A stretch of 64,000 nucleotides of DNA from Berkiella sp964594635 (GCA_964594635.1 CAZQMV010000005.1:62001-126000), one strand, 5' to 3'. Positions 8,690 to 18,076 are shown, counted from the first letter of the stretch. A program made the numbers and translations. The notes: a model not told the origin generated them from the sequence alone.

Positions 8690-10055
8690 TTTATTGCAAC
8701 TCATCTATTTAGTCACCGCATTTATCTTGATTGTGGGTCTTCGACAAATGTCTTCGCCCAAAACAGCTAAGAACGGGATCACTCTGGCAGGCGCTGGTAT
8801 GTTGGTCGCTATTGTCATTACCTTTTTCTCACCACAAATTCAGGGTTTTGGTAATTACAGCATCATGATTGTGGCCATTGCCCTGGGTACTTTTATCGGC
8901 TGGTACTCTGGTAAGAAAGTGCAAATGATCAACATGCCACAAATGATTGCACTCTATAACGGTATGGGTGGTGGCGCAGCTGGCGCAATTGCCGCTCTTG
9001 AATTGCTGAATCATCATGAACTAACCTTTGCGATGACTTTACTCTCTATTTTAGGCGCGATCATTGGTACTATCTCATTTAGCGGCAGTATTATTGCGTT
9101 TGCTAAGTTACAAGATCTCATGAAACGCGTAATTGTGTTACCTAAGCATCAAGCGATTAATATGATACTGCTTGTTGGGTGCCTTGTACTGGGCTTTTTA
9201 TTACTCGTTATGCCTAAAGCAACCTTTTTAATGGTCCCCTTCTTTGCTTTATTGCTGTTATTGGGTGTGACTTTTACCATTCCCATTGGTGGCTCAAACA
9301 TGCCGATTGTGATCTCTTTGTTTAACGCAATGACTGGCCTGGCTGTAGGCTTTAATGGCTTTGCGTTGCACAATAACGCACTCATTATTGCTGGGACCGT
9401 GGTGGGTGCATCGGGTACTTTGCTCACCCAATTAATGGCAAAAGCCATGAATAAATCGGTTTCCTCTATTTTATTCTCTTCTATCAGTAGTGAAACACAA
9501 CAGGTAGAAGATAACAGCGGTGGTAGCTTAAAGCCCATCGAACAATCTGATGCCGCGGTGATGATGGCCTATTCAAAGAAAGTCATTATTGTGCCAGGTT
9601 ACGGGATGGCCGTTGCGCAAGCGCAACACAAAATTTGGGAATTGGCACAACAACTTGAACAAAAGGGTGTGACGGTAAAATTTGCCATTCACCCTGTCGC
9701 TGGTCGGATGCCAGGACACATGAACGTGTTGTTAGCAGAAGCTGGCGTGCCTTACGATAAATTATTCGATCTCGAAGAGATCAACGCAGAATTTTCTAAC
9801 ACTGATACGGTACTGGTGATAGGGGCGAACGATGTTGTTAACCCTTCAGCCAGAACGCATCCTGAAAGTCCTATTTATGGCATGCCTATTTTAGATGTCA
9901 GTCATGCAAAGAATATTTTGGTCATTAAGCGCGGCCAAGGTAAAGGTTTCTCTGGTGTTGAAAACAGCTTATTTATGATGGACAACACTCGCATGCTCTA
10001 CGGCGATGGCCAGGATGTTGTCAACAAGTTAGTGCAAGCGGTTAAAATGCTTTAA
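8682..10055 (+). CDS. pntB: NAD(P) transhydrogenase beta subunit
   Basis: 457 residues: an N-terminal membrane part of about eight helices (domain II), then the cytoplasmic NADP(H)-binding domain III. Domain III shows IIVPGYGMAVAQAQ, HPVAGRMPGHMNVLLAEA and VIGANDVVNP, all family hallmarks. It couples proton entry to NADPH formation from NADH. Last of the pnt operon, followed 7 bp later by a NUDIX gene that may be co-transcribed. Confidence 0.96.
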   Translation: MNNLLQLIYLVTAFILIVGLRQMSSPKTAKNGITLAGAGMLVAIVITFFSPQIQGFGNYSIMIVAIALGTFIGWYSGKKVQMINMPQMIALYNGMGGGAAGAIAALELLNHHELTFAMTLLSILGAIIGTISFSGSIIAFAKLQDLMKRVIVLPKHQAINMILLVGCLVLGFLLLVMPKATFLMVPFFALLLLLGVTFTIPIGGSNMPIVISLFNAMTGLAVGFNGFALHNNALIIAGTVVGASGTLLTQLMAKAMNKSVSSILFSSISSETQQVEDNSGGSLKPIEQSDAAVMMAYSKKVIIVPGYGMAVAQAQHKIWELAQQLEQKGVTVKFAIHPVAGRMPGHMNVLLAEAGVPYDKLFDLEEINAEFSNTDTVLVIGANDVVNPSARTHPESPIYGMPILDVSHAKNILVIKRGQGKGFSGVENSLFMMDNTRMLYGDGQDVVNKLVQAVKML

Positions 10056-10062
10056 GCACCAA

Positions 10063-10524
10063 ATGAATACCCTGTTTCGTTTATTCAATCTTATTCGCCG
10101 AACGCTGCAACGCTTAATGGGCTTTGCAACGCTCGGTGTCAAAGCGTTAATCATCGACGTCTCGGGTCGTGTTTTACTCGTTGAACATACCTATATTGAA
10201 GGCTGGCACCTACCTGGTGGTGGCGTGGCAATCGGTGAAAGCCCTAAAACAGCAGTGATCCGAGAGATCATGGAAGAAACGGGGTTGGTTGTGATGGGTG
10301 AACCAGAGCTCTTTAGTGTCTACACACATAAAACCTATGGCGCCAGTGACTACCCTATCCTGTATGTCGTCCGCCAATTTAGCATTCAGCCTAAGCAGCC
10401 GTGCGCCGAGATCAAACAAATTGCCTGGTTTACTCTCGATCAATTACCCCCAACTATCACGGCTAGCACCAGAGAACGGCTAAAAGAGGTCATGCAAGGC
10501 CTTCCACCGTCGTTGAATTGGTAA
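10063..10524 (+). CDS. NUDIX hydrolase
   Basis: 153 residues with a complete NUDIX box, starting GGGVAIGESP and ending REIMEETGL (catalytic glutamates intact). It hydrolyses a nucleoside diphosphate linked to another group; the substrate cannot be told from sequence. A basic, amphipathic N-terminus (FRLFNLIRRTLQRLMG) precedes the domain. Placed 7 bp after pntB, it may be involved in nucleotide housekeeping with the transhydrogenase, which is only a guess from position. Confidence 0.85.
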   Translation: MNTLFRLFNLIRRTLQRLMGFATLGVKALIIDVSGRVLLVEHTYIEGWHLPGGGVAIGESPKTAVIREIMEETGLVVMGEPELFSVYTHKTYGASDYPILYVVRQFSIQPKQPCAEIKQIAWFTLDQLPPTITASTRERLKEVMQGLPPSLNW

Positions 10525-10639
10525 ATAACGACTATCTGGCACAAAAATACGCATAATTCGCTTGTCATACCGGCAAGTTACAGCGATACTTCGTGCAAAT
10601 CGAATTATTGACATCAATATATGTTGGAGAGTGAACTTT

Positions 10640-11278
10640 ATGGTCTTTGGCATCAACTTGCTACCCCAAGATAACAAGTTTTTTGAACTGCTGTGCCAAA
10701 CAAGTGAATATGCCAATCACGCCATTCATTTACTCAAAGATTTAACCAATGAAGAAGACAGAGACAACGCTTTCAAAATTTCACGCGAAATTGAAACCGC
10801 TAAACAAAAAACCAAAGAAGTGACCTACGAGATCACCGAGCGCTTATGCCGCACCTTAGTGACACCATTCGATCACGAGGATATTCACAGGCTATCACGC
10901 GGACTCTATAAAATTTTGAAATCTTGTGAAAAAGCACAAGAACGTATTGTGGCATTTCAATTGCGTCCTTTTCAAAACGATTTTTTCAAGCTTACCAGCA
11001 ATATGGTGGAAGCTTCTGATGTTGTGCATACCTTAATGAAAAGTTTAAAAACGCTAAAAGACAGCAAGCCTATTCACGATAAATGTGCGCTTATTCACAA
11101 TATCGAAGCCAATACCGATCAATTATTAAATCAACTCACAATTGATCTATATCAATATGAAAATGATTTCAAGAAAATCTTAATCCGCAAAGAAATGTAC
11201 GGTCTAATGGAAGGCATCGTTGATAAACACCGCGATGTGGCCAACGTCATCCTCGAAGTTGTGTTGAAACATTCTTAA
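10640..11278 (+). CDS. PhoU-like DUF47 protein
   Basis: 212 residues, all-helical, of the DUF47/TIGR00153 family related to PhoU. The start is the ATG at 10640 with GGAGA at 10626-10630; the frame is open 78 bp further upstream but without a site. The family is normally paired with low-affinity phosphate transporters, and the pit gene follows 19 bp downstream. It probably modulates phosphate entry through Pit. E/H/D pairs along helices (CQTSEYANHAI, HDKCALIHNIEANT) suit metal binding as in PhoU. Confidence 0.88.
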   Translation: MVFGINLLPQDNKFFELLCQTSEYANHAIHLLKDLTNEEDRDNAFKISREIETAKQKTKEVTYEITERLCRTLVTPFDHEDIHRLSRGLYKILKSCEKAQERIVAFQLRPFQNDFFKLTSNMVEASDVVHTLMKSLKTLKDSKPIHDKCALIHNIEANTDQLLNQLTIDLYQYENDFKKILIRKEMYGLMEGIVDKHRDVANVILEVVLKHS

Positions 11279-11297
11279 GCATTTTTGAGGAACAACC

Positions 11298-12302
11298 ATG
11301 GAACTTGCTTTTTTGCTGTTTGTCAGCATCGTCATTATCGCACTTATTTTTGACTACATTAATGGTTTTCATGACGCAGCCAATGCCATTGCAACCGTTG
11401 TTTCAACCAAAGTGCTCTCACCGCGTGTGGCCGTGACTTATGGTGCCATCCTGAATATTATTGGTGCATTGCTCGGTACCAAAGTCGCAGCAACCGTGGG
11501 TCAAGGGTTAGTTGATGCGCAAGCGGTGACTTCCGAAGTGCTCTTAGCCGCTCTCTTAAGCGCCATCATTTGGAATTTGCTCACTTGGTACAAAGGTTTA
11601 CCCTCTAGCTCTTCTCATGCACTCATGGGCTCTTTGATGGGCGCAACCGCTTTTGCTGCCGGTAGCGAAAGTTTACATTGGGACAAAATCACTTACAAAG
11701 TCATCATTCCGATGTTTTCTTCACCCATTATGGCTTTTATCTTAGGTTACTTTGTGATGGTTGGGCTGTATTGGTTGTTACATCGTATTGCGTTGCCAAC
11801 CATTAATACGTGGTTCCGAAAACTACAAATTCTTTCTTCGGGTTATCTTTGTTTAACACATGGTACCAACGATGCGCAAAAAACCATGGGTATCATTGCA
11901 TTGGCAGTAGCAACCTATTACGGCACTGAATTTCACGTTTCAACTTGGATTGTTATCACCTGCGCTTTAACCATGGGGCTTGGCACCATGGCAGGCGGTT
12001 GGAAAATTATGCGCACCGTCGGTTCTAAAATGGTAAAAATTGATCCCATTCAAGGGTTTGCCGCAGAAGCCACCGGCGGCAGTATTTTATTCTTAACCGC
12101 ACATTTTGGTATTCCTGTCAGCACCACTCACACCATCACCACCTCTATTATGGGTGTTGGCTCAGCAAAACGCTTATCCGCGTTAAAACTACCCGTGATT
12201 GCGAATATTATGAGCGCTTGGATCTTAACCCTGCCGGTTTCATTTTTCTTATCCGGCGGGCTTTATCTGTTAGCGCATTGGATATTGGGACATTTTTCTT
12301 AA
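11298..12302 (+). CDS. pit: inorganic phosphate transporter, PiT family
   Basis: 334 residues and about ten helices. The two PiT signature repeats are visible: DYINGFHDAANAIATVV near the N-terminus and LTHGTNDAQKTMGII in the middle; SSSHALMGSLMG and PVSTTHTITTSIMG are the matching second elements. It imports metal-phosphate with protons. Second of the DUF47-pit pair. AGGAACA precedes the start. Its end overlaps the convergent ATPase by 4 bp. Confidence 0.94.
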   Translation: MELAFLLFVSIVIIALIFDYINGFHDAANAIATVVSTKVLSPRVAVTYGAILNIIGALLGTKVAATVGQGLVDAQAVTSEVLLAALLSAIIWNLLTWYKGLPSSSSHALMGSLMGATAFAAGSESLHWDKITYKVIIPMFSSPIMAFILGYFVMVGLYWLLHRIALPTINTWFRKLQILSSGYLCLTHGTNDAQKTMGIIALAVATYYGTEFHVSTWIVITCALTMGLGTMAGGWKIMRTVGSKMVKIDPIQGFAAEATGGSILFLTAHFGIPVSTTHTITTSIMGVGSAKRLSALKLPVIANIMSAWILTLPVSFFLSGGLYLLAHWILGHFS

Positions 12303-13549
12303 AATTCACCATTCGTTAAATAGACTTCGGGGGTGATGATCGTTCCCTTTACTCCCAGCTCTTTTTTTGCTTGCTCTAGTGCCCTTTCTTCACGCGCTAA
12401 TGTTTCAGGATCATTCATCTCCCAAGCCACTTGATATAAATGAAGCTCTCCATCTGAACTTCGTGTAAAAAAGTCTACCTCATAACCATCATTAGTCTGA
12501 TAAAAATGAATTTCATCTCCACGACGTCTTAAATCAAGATAAATCATATTTTCAAATAAGCGACCTATGTTTGAGCTTTTGCTTAATGTATAGGCCTTGC
12601 TAAGCCCGGTATCAATGGCATAAATTTTACGCGGATTCGATTGGGTTTTTCTGACAGATTCTGAATACATCGGCACAACAAAGGCCAGATAAGCATCATT
12701 AACATATTGCAAGTATTCATAAACAGTGGCACGCCCCACTGCATACCCTTGACTCTTTAAATCATTGAAAAGTTTATTGACCGATACGGAAGTGGCGATG
12801 TTTTTGACTAAATATTTTATTAAATATTTTATTAAAGATAAATTGGTAATGTGATATCGCTCAATAATATCTTTGTAAATAACCACATCAACGTAATCTT
12901 GTAAGATCCTATTTTTTTCTGGTAGTGCTAATACGGTTATTTCAGGGAACCCACCCGCCATCAAATAGTTTTCTAATTGTTTTTTATGATGATCGAGATC
13001 AATTCTACTTTTTGGCTCACGGTGTTCTTTACCTTTAGCAAGTAAGTATTCCCTAAAGCTAAATGGCCACATTTCAAAAGCCACGGAACGACCACGTAAT
13101 TCCGTCGCAATTTCTTTACTTAGTAATTTTGCAGAAGAGCCTGTTAAATAAATATCAACATCTTTTGTATCATGAATGCGACGGATGTATTTCGACCAGC
13201 CATTAACGGCCTGGATTTCATCAAAAAATAAATAACAATGTTGATGATGATTGTTTGGATACAATGCATAGTATTGGTCAACGAGGTCAGCCAATTGCTT
13301 TGCGTCCATTTGTTGGAGTCTGTCATCTTCTAAATTCAGATATAAGATGTTGGAATAATCTACTCCACTGTTGATGAGCGTATGAATTTTTTCCAATAAA
13401 TAATATGTTTTGCCTGTTCGACGCATGCCAATGACTACTTTGATCTTATTAGGCAGATCTGGCACTTGCAATTGCCGAGGAACAACCTGCGATAGCTTAT
13501 TTATTTTAAGCTGATATTCATGTCGTAGGAGTTTTAGAAGTTCTGTCAT
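12299..13549 (-). CDS. AAA_14/DUF4143 ATPase
   Basis: 416 residues. N-terminal AAA domain with Walker A GMRRTGKTYYL, Walker B CYLFFDEIQ and the LTGSSAKLLS sensor. C-terminal DUF4143 region with GGFPEI, YKDIIERY and an endonuclease-like YEVDFFTRSSDG ending. These proteins are widespread and of poorly defined function, often accessory. The ATG at 13549 is preferred, although its ribosome site is weak. Inside the gene a 12-bp AT-rich unit is tandemly doubled near 12807-12832 (coding LIKYLIKYL). Three 23-bp palindromic repeats lie just upstream (13562-13652), suggesting tight control. Confidence 0.85.
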   Translation of the reverse strand: MTELLKLLRHEYQLKINKLSQVVPRQLQVPDLPNKIKVVIGMRRTGKTYYLLEKIHTLINSGVDYSNILYLNLEDDRLQQMDAKQLADLVDQYYALYPNNHHQHCYLFFDEIQAVNGWSKYIRRIHDTKDVDIYLTGSSAKLLSKEIATELRGRSVAFEMWPFSFREYLLAKGKEHREPKSRIDLDHHKKQLENYLMAGGFPEITVLALPEKNRILQDYVDVVIYKDIIERYHITNLSLIKYLIKYLVKNIATSVSVNKLFNDLKSQGYAVGRATVYEYLQYVNDAYLAFVVPMYSESVRKTQSNPRKIYAIDTGLSKAYTLSKSSNIGRLFENMIYLDLRRRGDEIHFYQTNDGYEVDFFTRSSDGELHLYQVAWEMNDPETLAREERALEQAKKELGVKGTIITPEVYLTNGEF

Positions 13550-13561
13550 TACAAACCTAAT

Positions 13562-13652
13562 CTGTACTTCAGTATAAGCACAGAATAGCACACATCTATA
13601 CTTATGTATAAGCACAGAATACCAATAACCTGTACTTCTATATAAGCACAGA
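13562..13652. repeat. three 23-bp palindromic repeats at exact 34-bp period
   Basis: Units at 13562-13584, 13596-13618 and 13630-13652, each of the form CT(G/A)TACTT-N7-AAGCACAGA with 11-bp unrelated spacers. Each unit is an imperfect palindrome (CTGT.CTT / AAG.ACAG). They begin 13 bp upstream of the ATPase start codon, so they sit over its promoter or leader. A helical-phase array like this fits cooperative operator binding. Confidence 0.75.
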
Positions 13653-13694
13653 TTATCAGATGTAATCTAATTCATTGAATTTTATGATTTTAAT

Positions 13695-13741
13695 AAAGTC
13701 CAAAATCAGACTTTTTAAGCCACATAGTCCAATTTTGGACT
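13695..13741. repeat. paired AGTCCAA inverted repeats
   Basis: 13726-13741 is AGTCCAA-TT-TTGGACT with perfect arms. 13695-13714 is a second, weaker hairpin, AAAGTC...GACTTT, starting with the same AGTCCAAAA sequence. They lie between etfA and the ATPase upstream region. They could end etfA transcription or bind a regulator; a clear T-run exists only on the + strand side. Confidence 0.4.
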
Positions 13742-13786
13742 TATTGTTGTAACCACACTAATTGATAATGGTATAAGTCGCTCCAT

Positions 13787-14719
13787 TTATAACAATTTCT
13801 CTATTTCTGGCACGATCGTAAATAAATCCCCGACCAATCCATAATCCGCCACCTGAAAAATGGGGGCCTCAGCATCTTTGTTGATAGCGACTATCACTTT
13901 AGAGTCTTTCATGCCCGCCAAATGTTGAATGGCTCCAGAGATCCCAATGGCAATGTACAAGGTGGGCGCCACCACTTTGCCGGTTTGCCCCACTTGTAAA
14001 TCGTTCGGTACAAAGCCTGCATCCACTGCTGCGCGTGAGGCTCCCACAGCGGCACCTAATTTATCGGCTAATTTTTCAACCATTTGGAAATTTTCTTTGC
14101 TTTTTAAGCCGCGTCCACCCGCAACAACAATTTTCGCTGCGCTCAATTCTGGACGGGTAAGCTCTGGGGTTTCTTCTTTGATAAAGCGCACTTTTAGATT
14201 CGGCTCAATATTCACATTCAGCAGATTGATTGGCGCAGGTTTATCACTTAGTTTCACACCATCAAAGGCAGTGCTGCGAATAGTTAAGCATTGGATGCTA
14301 TCAGTAGAAGTGACCGTCTCAAATGCATTACCAGCATAGATGGGACGCATAAACGTTTCGGCATCAATAATGCTGGTTACATCTGACACCATCGCGACAT
14401 CACATAACGCAGCTACCCGAGGTAACAGATTTTTGCCAAAGGTCGTTGAGGGCACCAACACATGCGTATAGTCACTGGCAAGTTTGGCAATGACTGGCGC
14501 CAGATCTTCAGCCAAGATATGCGCAAAAGCAGGATGCACTATCACTTTTACCTCATTGATACCACTCAACATAGCTAAATCATTCGCCACTGCCTGTGAA
14601 TCACAAGCTAATAACACATCACAATGCGGCGCCAGTTTTAAAGCAGCCGCAATGGTGGGCGCATTACTTGGAGACACTTTGCCAGAAAATTGCTCTGCTA
14701 TGACTAATACTTTGCTCAT
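13787..14719 (-). CDS. etfA: electron transfer flavoprotein alpha subunit
   Basis: 310 residues. The FAD-binding C-terminal domain is clear: VVAGGRGLKSKENF, GASRAAVDAGFVPNDLQVGQTG, APTLYIAIGISGAIQHLAG and IVAINKDAEAPIFQVADYG. With EtfB it accepts electrons from acyl-CoA and other dehydrogenases and passes them to ETF-ubiquinone oxidoreductase, encoded divergently nearby. It follows etfB with a 1-bp gap. Confidence 0.97.
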   Translation of the reverse strand: MSKVLVIAEQFSGKVSPSNAPTIAAALKLAPHCDVLLACDSQAVANDLAMLSGINEVKVIVHPAFAHILAEDLAPVIAKLASDYTHVLVPSTTFGKNLLPRVAALCDVAMVSDVTSIIDAETFMRPIYAGNAFETVTSTDSIQCLTIRSTAFDGVKLSDKPAPINLLNVNIEPNLKVRFIKEETPELTRPELSAAKIVVAGGRGLKSKENFQMVEKLADKLGAAVGASRAAVDAGFVPNDLQVGQTGKVVAPTLYIAIGISGAIQHLAGMKDSKVIVAINKDAEAPIFQVADYGLVGDLFTIVPEIEKLL

Positions 14720-14720
14720 G

Positions 14721-15476
14721 TTAAATCACCTTCTCAATATCGCGTAAGCAATGCATTAATTCCGCTACATCTTGCACCATTTTACCAGGCTTACGTGCGT
14801 CTGGCGCTTTGACACTTTTCACCGTTAGACGTGGCGTAATATCAATATCTAAGGTTAGTAATTCTTTACTGGTTAAAGGTTTGCGTTTGGCTTGCATAAT
14901 ATTAGGCAACGTTGCATAGCGCGGTTCATTCAGTCTTAAATCGGTGGTGACAACACACGGTAATTGTACTTGCAATGTTTCTAAACCATGATCCACCTCT
15001 CGTGTGATAGTGAGAGATTGTTTATCACTGGCAAACTCCACTTTAGAGGCAAAGGTTGCTTGTGGCCAATCTAATAGAGCAGCCAGCATTTGACCGGTTT
15101 GATTACAATCATCATCAATGGCTTGTTTACCCATAATAACGAGCTCGACTTTCTCTGCTAACGCAATCGCTTTTAAACATTTGGCCACGGCAAGGGGTTG
15201 TAACGTGGCGTGGATTTCATAATGCAAGGCACTATCGGCACCCAAAGCCAATGCATTTCTTAACGTTTCTTGAACACTGGGTGGCCCTAATGACACCACC
15301 ACAATCTCAGTAATGAGTCCTGCTTCTTTCCAACGAACGGCTTCTTCGATAGCAATTTCATCGAAGGGATTAATTACCATTTTTAATTGTTCAGTATCAA
15401 CACCACTGCCATCGGTTTTAACGCGAATTTTGACATACGGATCGACGACGCGTTTAATAGGAACGAGAACTTTCAT
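14721..15476 (-). CDS. etfB: electron transfer flavoprotein beta subunit
   Basis: 251 residues. The N-terminal KVLVPIKRVVDPYVKIRVK and NPFDEIAIEEAVRWKEAG are hallmark EtfB sequences, as is IMGKQAIDDDCNQTGQMLA (AMP-binding side). First gene of etfBA; the etfA start follows immediately. The 71-bp divergent spacer to ETF-QO holds both promoters. Confidence 0.97.
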   Translation of the reverse strand: MKVLVPIKRVVDPYVKIRVKTDGSGVDTEQLKMVINPFDEIAIEEAVRWKEAGLITEIVVVSLGPPSVQETLRNALALGADSALHYEIHATLQPLAVAKCLKAIALAEKVELVIMGKQAIDDDCNQTGQMLAALLDWPQATFASKVEFASDKQSLTITREVDHGLETLQVQLPCVVTTDLRLNEPRYATLPNIMQAKRKPLTSKELLTLDIDITPRLTVKSVKAPDARKPGKMVQDVAELMHCLRDIEKVI

Positions 15477-15547
15477 TGAAGCTCCTTGATCTCAAAAGGA
15501 CTCATAATAGGATAAGTATACCGGAACTCTATAAGGTGGCATAACGC

Positions 15548-17149
15548 ATGGCGCATGAATCAATGGAATATGATGTGGTCATCGTGGGCGCAGGCCCAGC
15601 CGGCTTAGCTTGTGCGATTCGCTATGCACAGCTTTGCAGGGAAGCTAACCAACAACCGAAAATTTGTCTGTTAGAAAAAGGCGCCGAAGTCGGTGCACAT
15701 ATTTTGTCCGGCGCGGTATTTGAGCCTCGCGCATTAAATGAGTTATTACCCGATTGGCAAAAACTTGGTGCACCTATTCATACCCCAGTTACGCGTGACG
15801 AATTTTTAATACTTGGCACCAAGAAAGCTTTCAAGCTACCCACGCCACCGCAAATGCATAACCAAGGCAATTTTATTATTAGCCTCGGTTTATTGTGCCG
15901 CTGGCTTGCAAAGCAAGCCGAAAATTTAGGGGTGGAAATTTACCCCGGCTTTGCAGCAAGTCATGTGTTATATAACGACAAAAATGAAGTGATAGGCGTC
16001 GCCACTAACGATTTGGGACGTGATAAACAAGGTGAGCCCAAAGCCAATTTTCAAAATGGCATGCATTTACTCGCCAAGAAAACCGTATTCGCCGAAGGTT
16101 GTCGCGGTTCACTCACTCAACAATTAATCAAGCATTATGATTTAGCCAAAAACAGCCAACCTCAAACCTATGCGATTGGCATTAAGGAGATCTGGGAGAT
16201 CTCCCCTGAAAAACATCGCACAGGTACTGTCACACATACTGTTGGTTGGCCACTGGATCCAAAAACCTATGGTGGAAGCTTTATTTATCATTGGGACAAT
16301 CACTTACTCAGCATTGGCTTGGTGATCGGCTTAGATTATCAAAACCCCTATTTAAATCCTTATGAAGAATTACAGCGCTTTAAACATCATCCCAAAATTG
16401 CCCCCCTACTTGAAGGAGGGCGCTGCATTAGTTATGGCGCACGTGCTTTAAATGAAGGCGGTTGGCAATCAATACCACAATTACAATTTCCTGGGGGCTT
16501 ATTGGTAGGTTGCGCGGCAGGGTTTATGAATGTGCCTAAAATCAAAGGTTCACACACCGCCATGAAATCGGGCATGCTAGCCGCTGAAAGCTTATTATCC
16601 GGCAGTGATTATGAGCAAGCACTCAGAAGCAGCTGGATCAAGGACGATTTATACCCGGTGCGTAATATCCGCCCGGGTTTTCGTTTTGGGTTGCTACCAG
16701 GATTAATGTATGCGGGGATTGATACTTATTTGCTGCGCGGTAAAGCGCCTTGGACATTATCACATCAAGCAGACTATACCTACTTAAAGCCTGCCAGCAA
16801 CTATCAACCTATCATTTATCCTAAACCCGATGGCATATTGAGTTTTGATAAAATGACATCGCTGTCTCGTGCCAATGTCTACCATGATGACAATCAACCT
16901 GTGCATTTAACATTAACCGATCCCAGCGTGGCAGTGAATATTAATTGGAAAGTCTACAACGGTCCTGAAGCGCGCTATTGCCCAGCAGGTGTCTATGAAT
17001 TTGTTGATGACGAAAAAGGGAACAAGCACTTACAGATTAATGCGCAAAACTGCATTCATTGTAAAACTTGTGATATAAAAGATCCCACGCAAAATATTAC
17101 CTGGGAAACCCCAGAAGGCGGCGGCGGACCAAACTATTCAAATATGTAA
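15548..17149 (+). CDS. etfD: electron transfer flavoprotein-ubiquinone oxidoreductase
   Basis: 533 residues, full length for ETF-QO. FAD-binding VIVGAGPAGLACAI is near the N-terminus, GYGARALNEGG-type sequence (SYGARALNEGGWQSI) is central, and the C-terminal [4Fe-4S] domain has NCIHCKTCDIKDP. It oxidises reduced ETF and reduces ubiquinone at the inner membrane. Divergent from etfBA. Its last 171 bp are duplicated 1,097 bp downstream (18076-18246). A strong hairpin terminator follows. Confidence 0.97.
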   Translation: MAHESMEYDVVIVGAGPAGLACAIRYAQLCREANQQPKICLLEKGAEVGAHILSGAVFEPRALNELLPDWQKLGAPIHTPVTRDEFLILGTKKAFKLPTPPQMHNQGNFIISLGLLCRWLAKQAENLGVEIYPGFAASHVLYNDKNEVIGVATNDLGRDKQGEPKANFQNGMHLLAKKTVFAEGCRGSLTQQLIKHYDLAKNSQPQTYAIGIKEIWEISPEKHRTGTVTHTVGWPLDPKTYGGSFIYHWDNHLLSIGLVIGLDYQNPYLNPYEELQRFKHHPKIAPLLEGGRCISYGARALNEGGWQSIPQLQFPGGLLVGCAAGFMNVPKIKGSHTAMKSGMLAAESLLSGSDYEQALRSSWIKDDLYPVRNIRPGFRFGLLPGLMYAGIDTYLLRGKAPWTLSHQADYTYLKPASNYQPIIYPKPDGILSFDKMTSLSRANVYHDDNQPVHLTLTDPSVAVNINWKVYNGPEARYCPAGVYEFVDDEKGNKHLQINAQNCIHCKTCDIKDPTQNITWETPEGGGGPNYSNM

Positions 17150-17179
17150 AAAAAAGCCAATCGCAAGATTGGCTTTTTT
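17150..17179. terminator. bidirectional terminator after ETF-QO
   Basis: Stem AAAAGCCAATC (17152-17162), loop GCAA, stem GATTGGCTTTT, with A-run before and T-run after. It serves ETF-QO on + and the small gene at 17197 on -. Confidence 0.9.
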
Positions 17180-17196
17180 GATCAAACACTCAAATT

Positions 17197-17559
17197 TTAG
17201 CTATTTTTTGCAGCTAAACGGCTTGAACGACGTGGTACAAAGCTTTCAGCTTCAGCTTTAGTTGCAGCATCTGGCGTGTAAGCAGCCGATGCAGCGGTCA
17301 AACGATTTGCAGTAGCATGATAAAGACTTGTCACAGCAGACGCTGCACGGTCTTTATTTACATAACCAGCATAACCCACAAATCCAGTAGCATTCGTAAT
17401 GGCAGTGGTTACAGCAGTCGTTGCGATCACGCTTACAGCTGAAACAGGTGCACTACCAAATAACAGGCTAAAACTTGCCCAAAGTGTGCCAACCATAGTT
17501 GAAACTGCAGCGACAGCTTGTTTAGGTGATAATTGAATATTCGTAAATGGGATCTTCAT
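17197..17559 (-). CDS. small membrane protein with IPFTNI start, paralogue A
   Basis: 120 residues, family unknown. It opens MKIPFTNIQLSPKQ, followed by a long hydrophobic Ala/Val/Thr-rich stretch (about residues 15-65, one or two membrane segments), then a short tail ending in basic residues (PRRSSRLAAK). The IPFTNI opening, promoter and 5' leader hairpin are shared with the gene at 18299. AGAGAGGA precedes the ATG. The bodies of the two proteins are very different, though the DNA around them is almost unchanged. A secreted or envelope role is possible; nothing identifies it. Confidence 0.75.
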   Translation of the reverse strand: MKIPFTNIQLSPKQAVAAVSTMVGTLWASFSLLFGSAPVSAVSVIATTAVTTAITNATGFVGYAGYVNKDRAASAVTSLYHATANRLTAASAAYTPDAATKAEAESFVPRRSSRLAAKNS

Positions 17560-17590
17560 AATAATTCCTCTCTAAATGTTAAACTCAACG

Positions 17591-17642
17591 ATGAGACTTA
17601 TTCTCATGGGACAATGCTAGTGACTTAGTTAACTAATTTCAA
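17591..17642 (-). promoter_or_regulatory. promoter and 5' leader hairpin of paralogue A
   Basis: On the - strand: -35 TTGAAA (17637-17642), 17-bp spacer containing the palindrome TTAGTTAACTAA, -10 TAGCAT (17614-17619), then a hairpin ATGAGA-N5-TCTCAT (17591-17607) where the transcript should begin. The same layout is found upstream of paralogue B. Confidence 0.65.
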
Positions 17643-17697
17643 TCGCTTTTAGGGATTCTAGGATAAACGTGGTGCTTTAACAGCTAAGCGGATGAAT

Positions 17698-18076
17698 CAG
17701 TTAATCATCGTCTCGCTCTGCATCCGCAGGCATTTCCCAATCGACGATCACTTGTTTCTTCTGTAAATCGACTTCAATCACCGTGTCATTTAATACAAAA
17801 GGGATCTGCTGCTCGATTTCTTGGTTTTTAATCACCATGACATCGATATCCGCATTCTCATAAAGATACTGGATTTGGCCCAGTGTCTCGCCTTTTGTCG
17901 TCACGACGGTCAAATTTTCTAAATCTGACCAATAAAATTCATCATGAGCTAAAGTTGGCAACTCTGTACGCGGTACCGCGATATGGCATTGGGTCCATTT
18001 CGCAGCCTCATCACAATCTTTAATATCATGCAGTTTAAGGACAATGCCCTGACCATGACGACGGCCTTCCTCAACT
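17698..18076 (-). pseudogene. rimM: displaced rimM 3' fragment
   Basis: 379 bp matching 22321-22699 with one difference seen (17725 C against 22348 T, synonymous). It carries the last 125 codons of rimM including the stop, with no start or ribosome site of its own. Same orientation as the real rimM, 4,623 bp away. At 18076 it switches abruptly to ETF-QO sequence with one shared base. An open frame reads through the junction, but it is a scar, not a gene. Confidence 0.93.

Noticed and set aside
12807..12832. AT-rich 12-bp tandem repeat as a phase-variable tract
   Set aside because: The unit length is a multiple of three, so changes in number would not alter the frame; only two copies are present.
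13562..13652. Short CRISPR array
   Set aside because: Only three units, the 11-bp spacers are far too short, units are palindromic and vary, and no cas gene is nearby. Operator array is the better reading.
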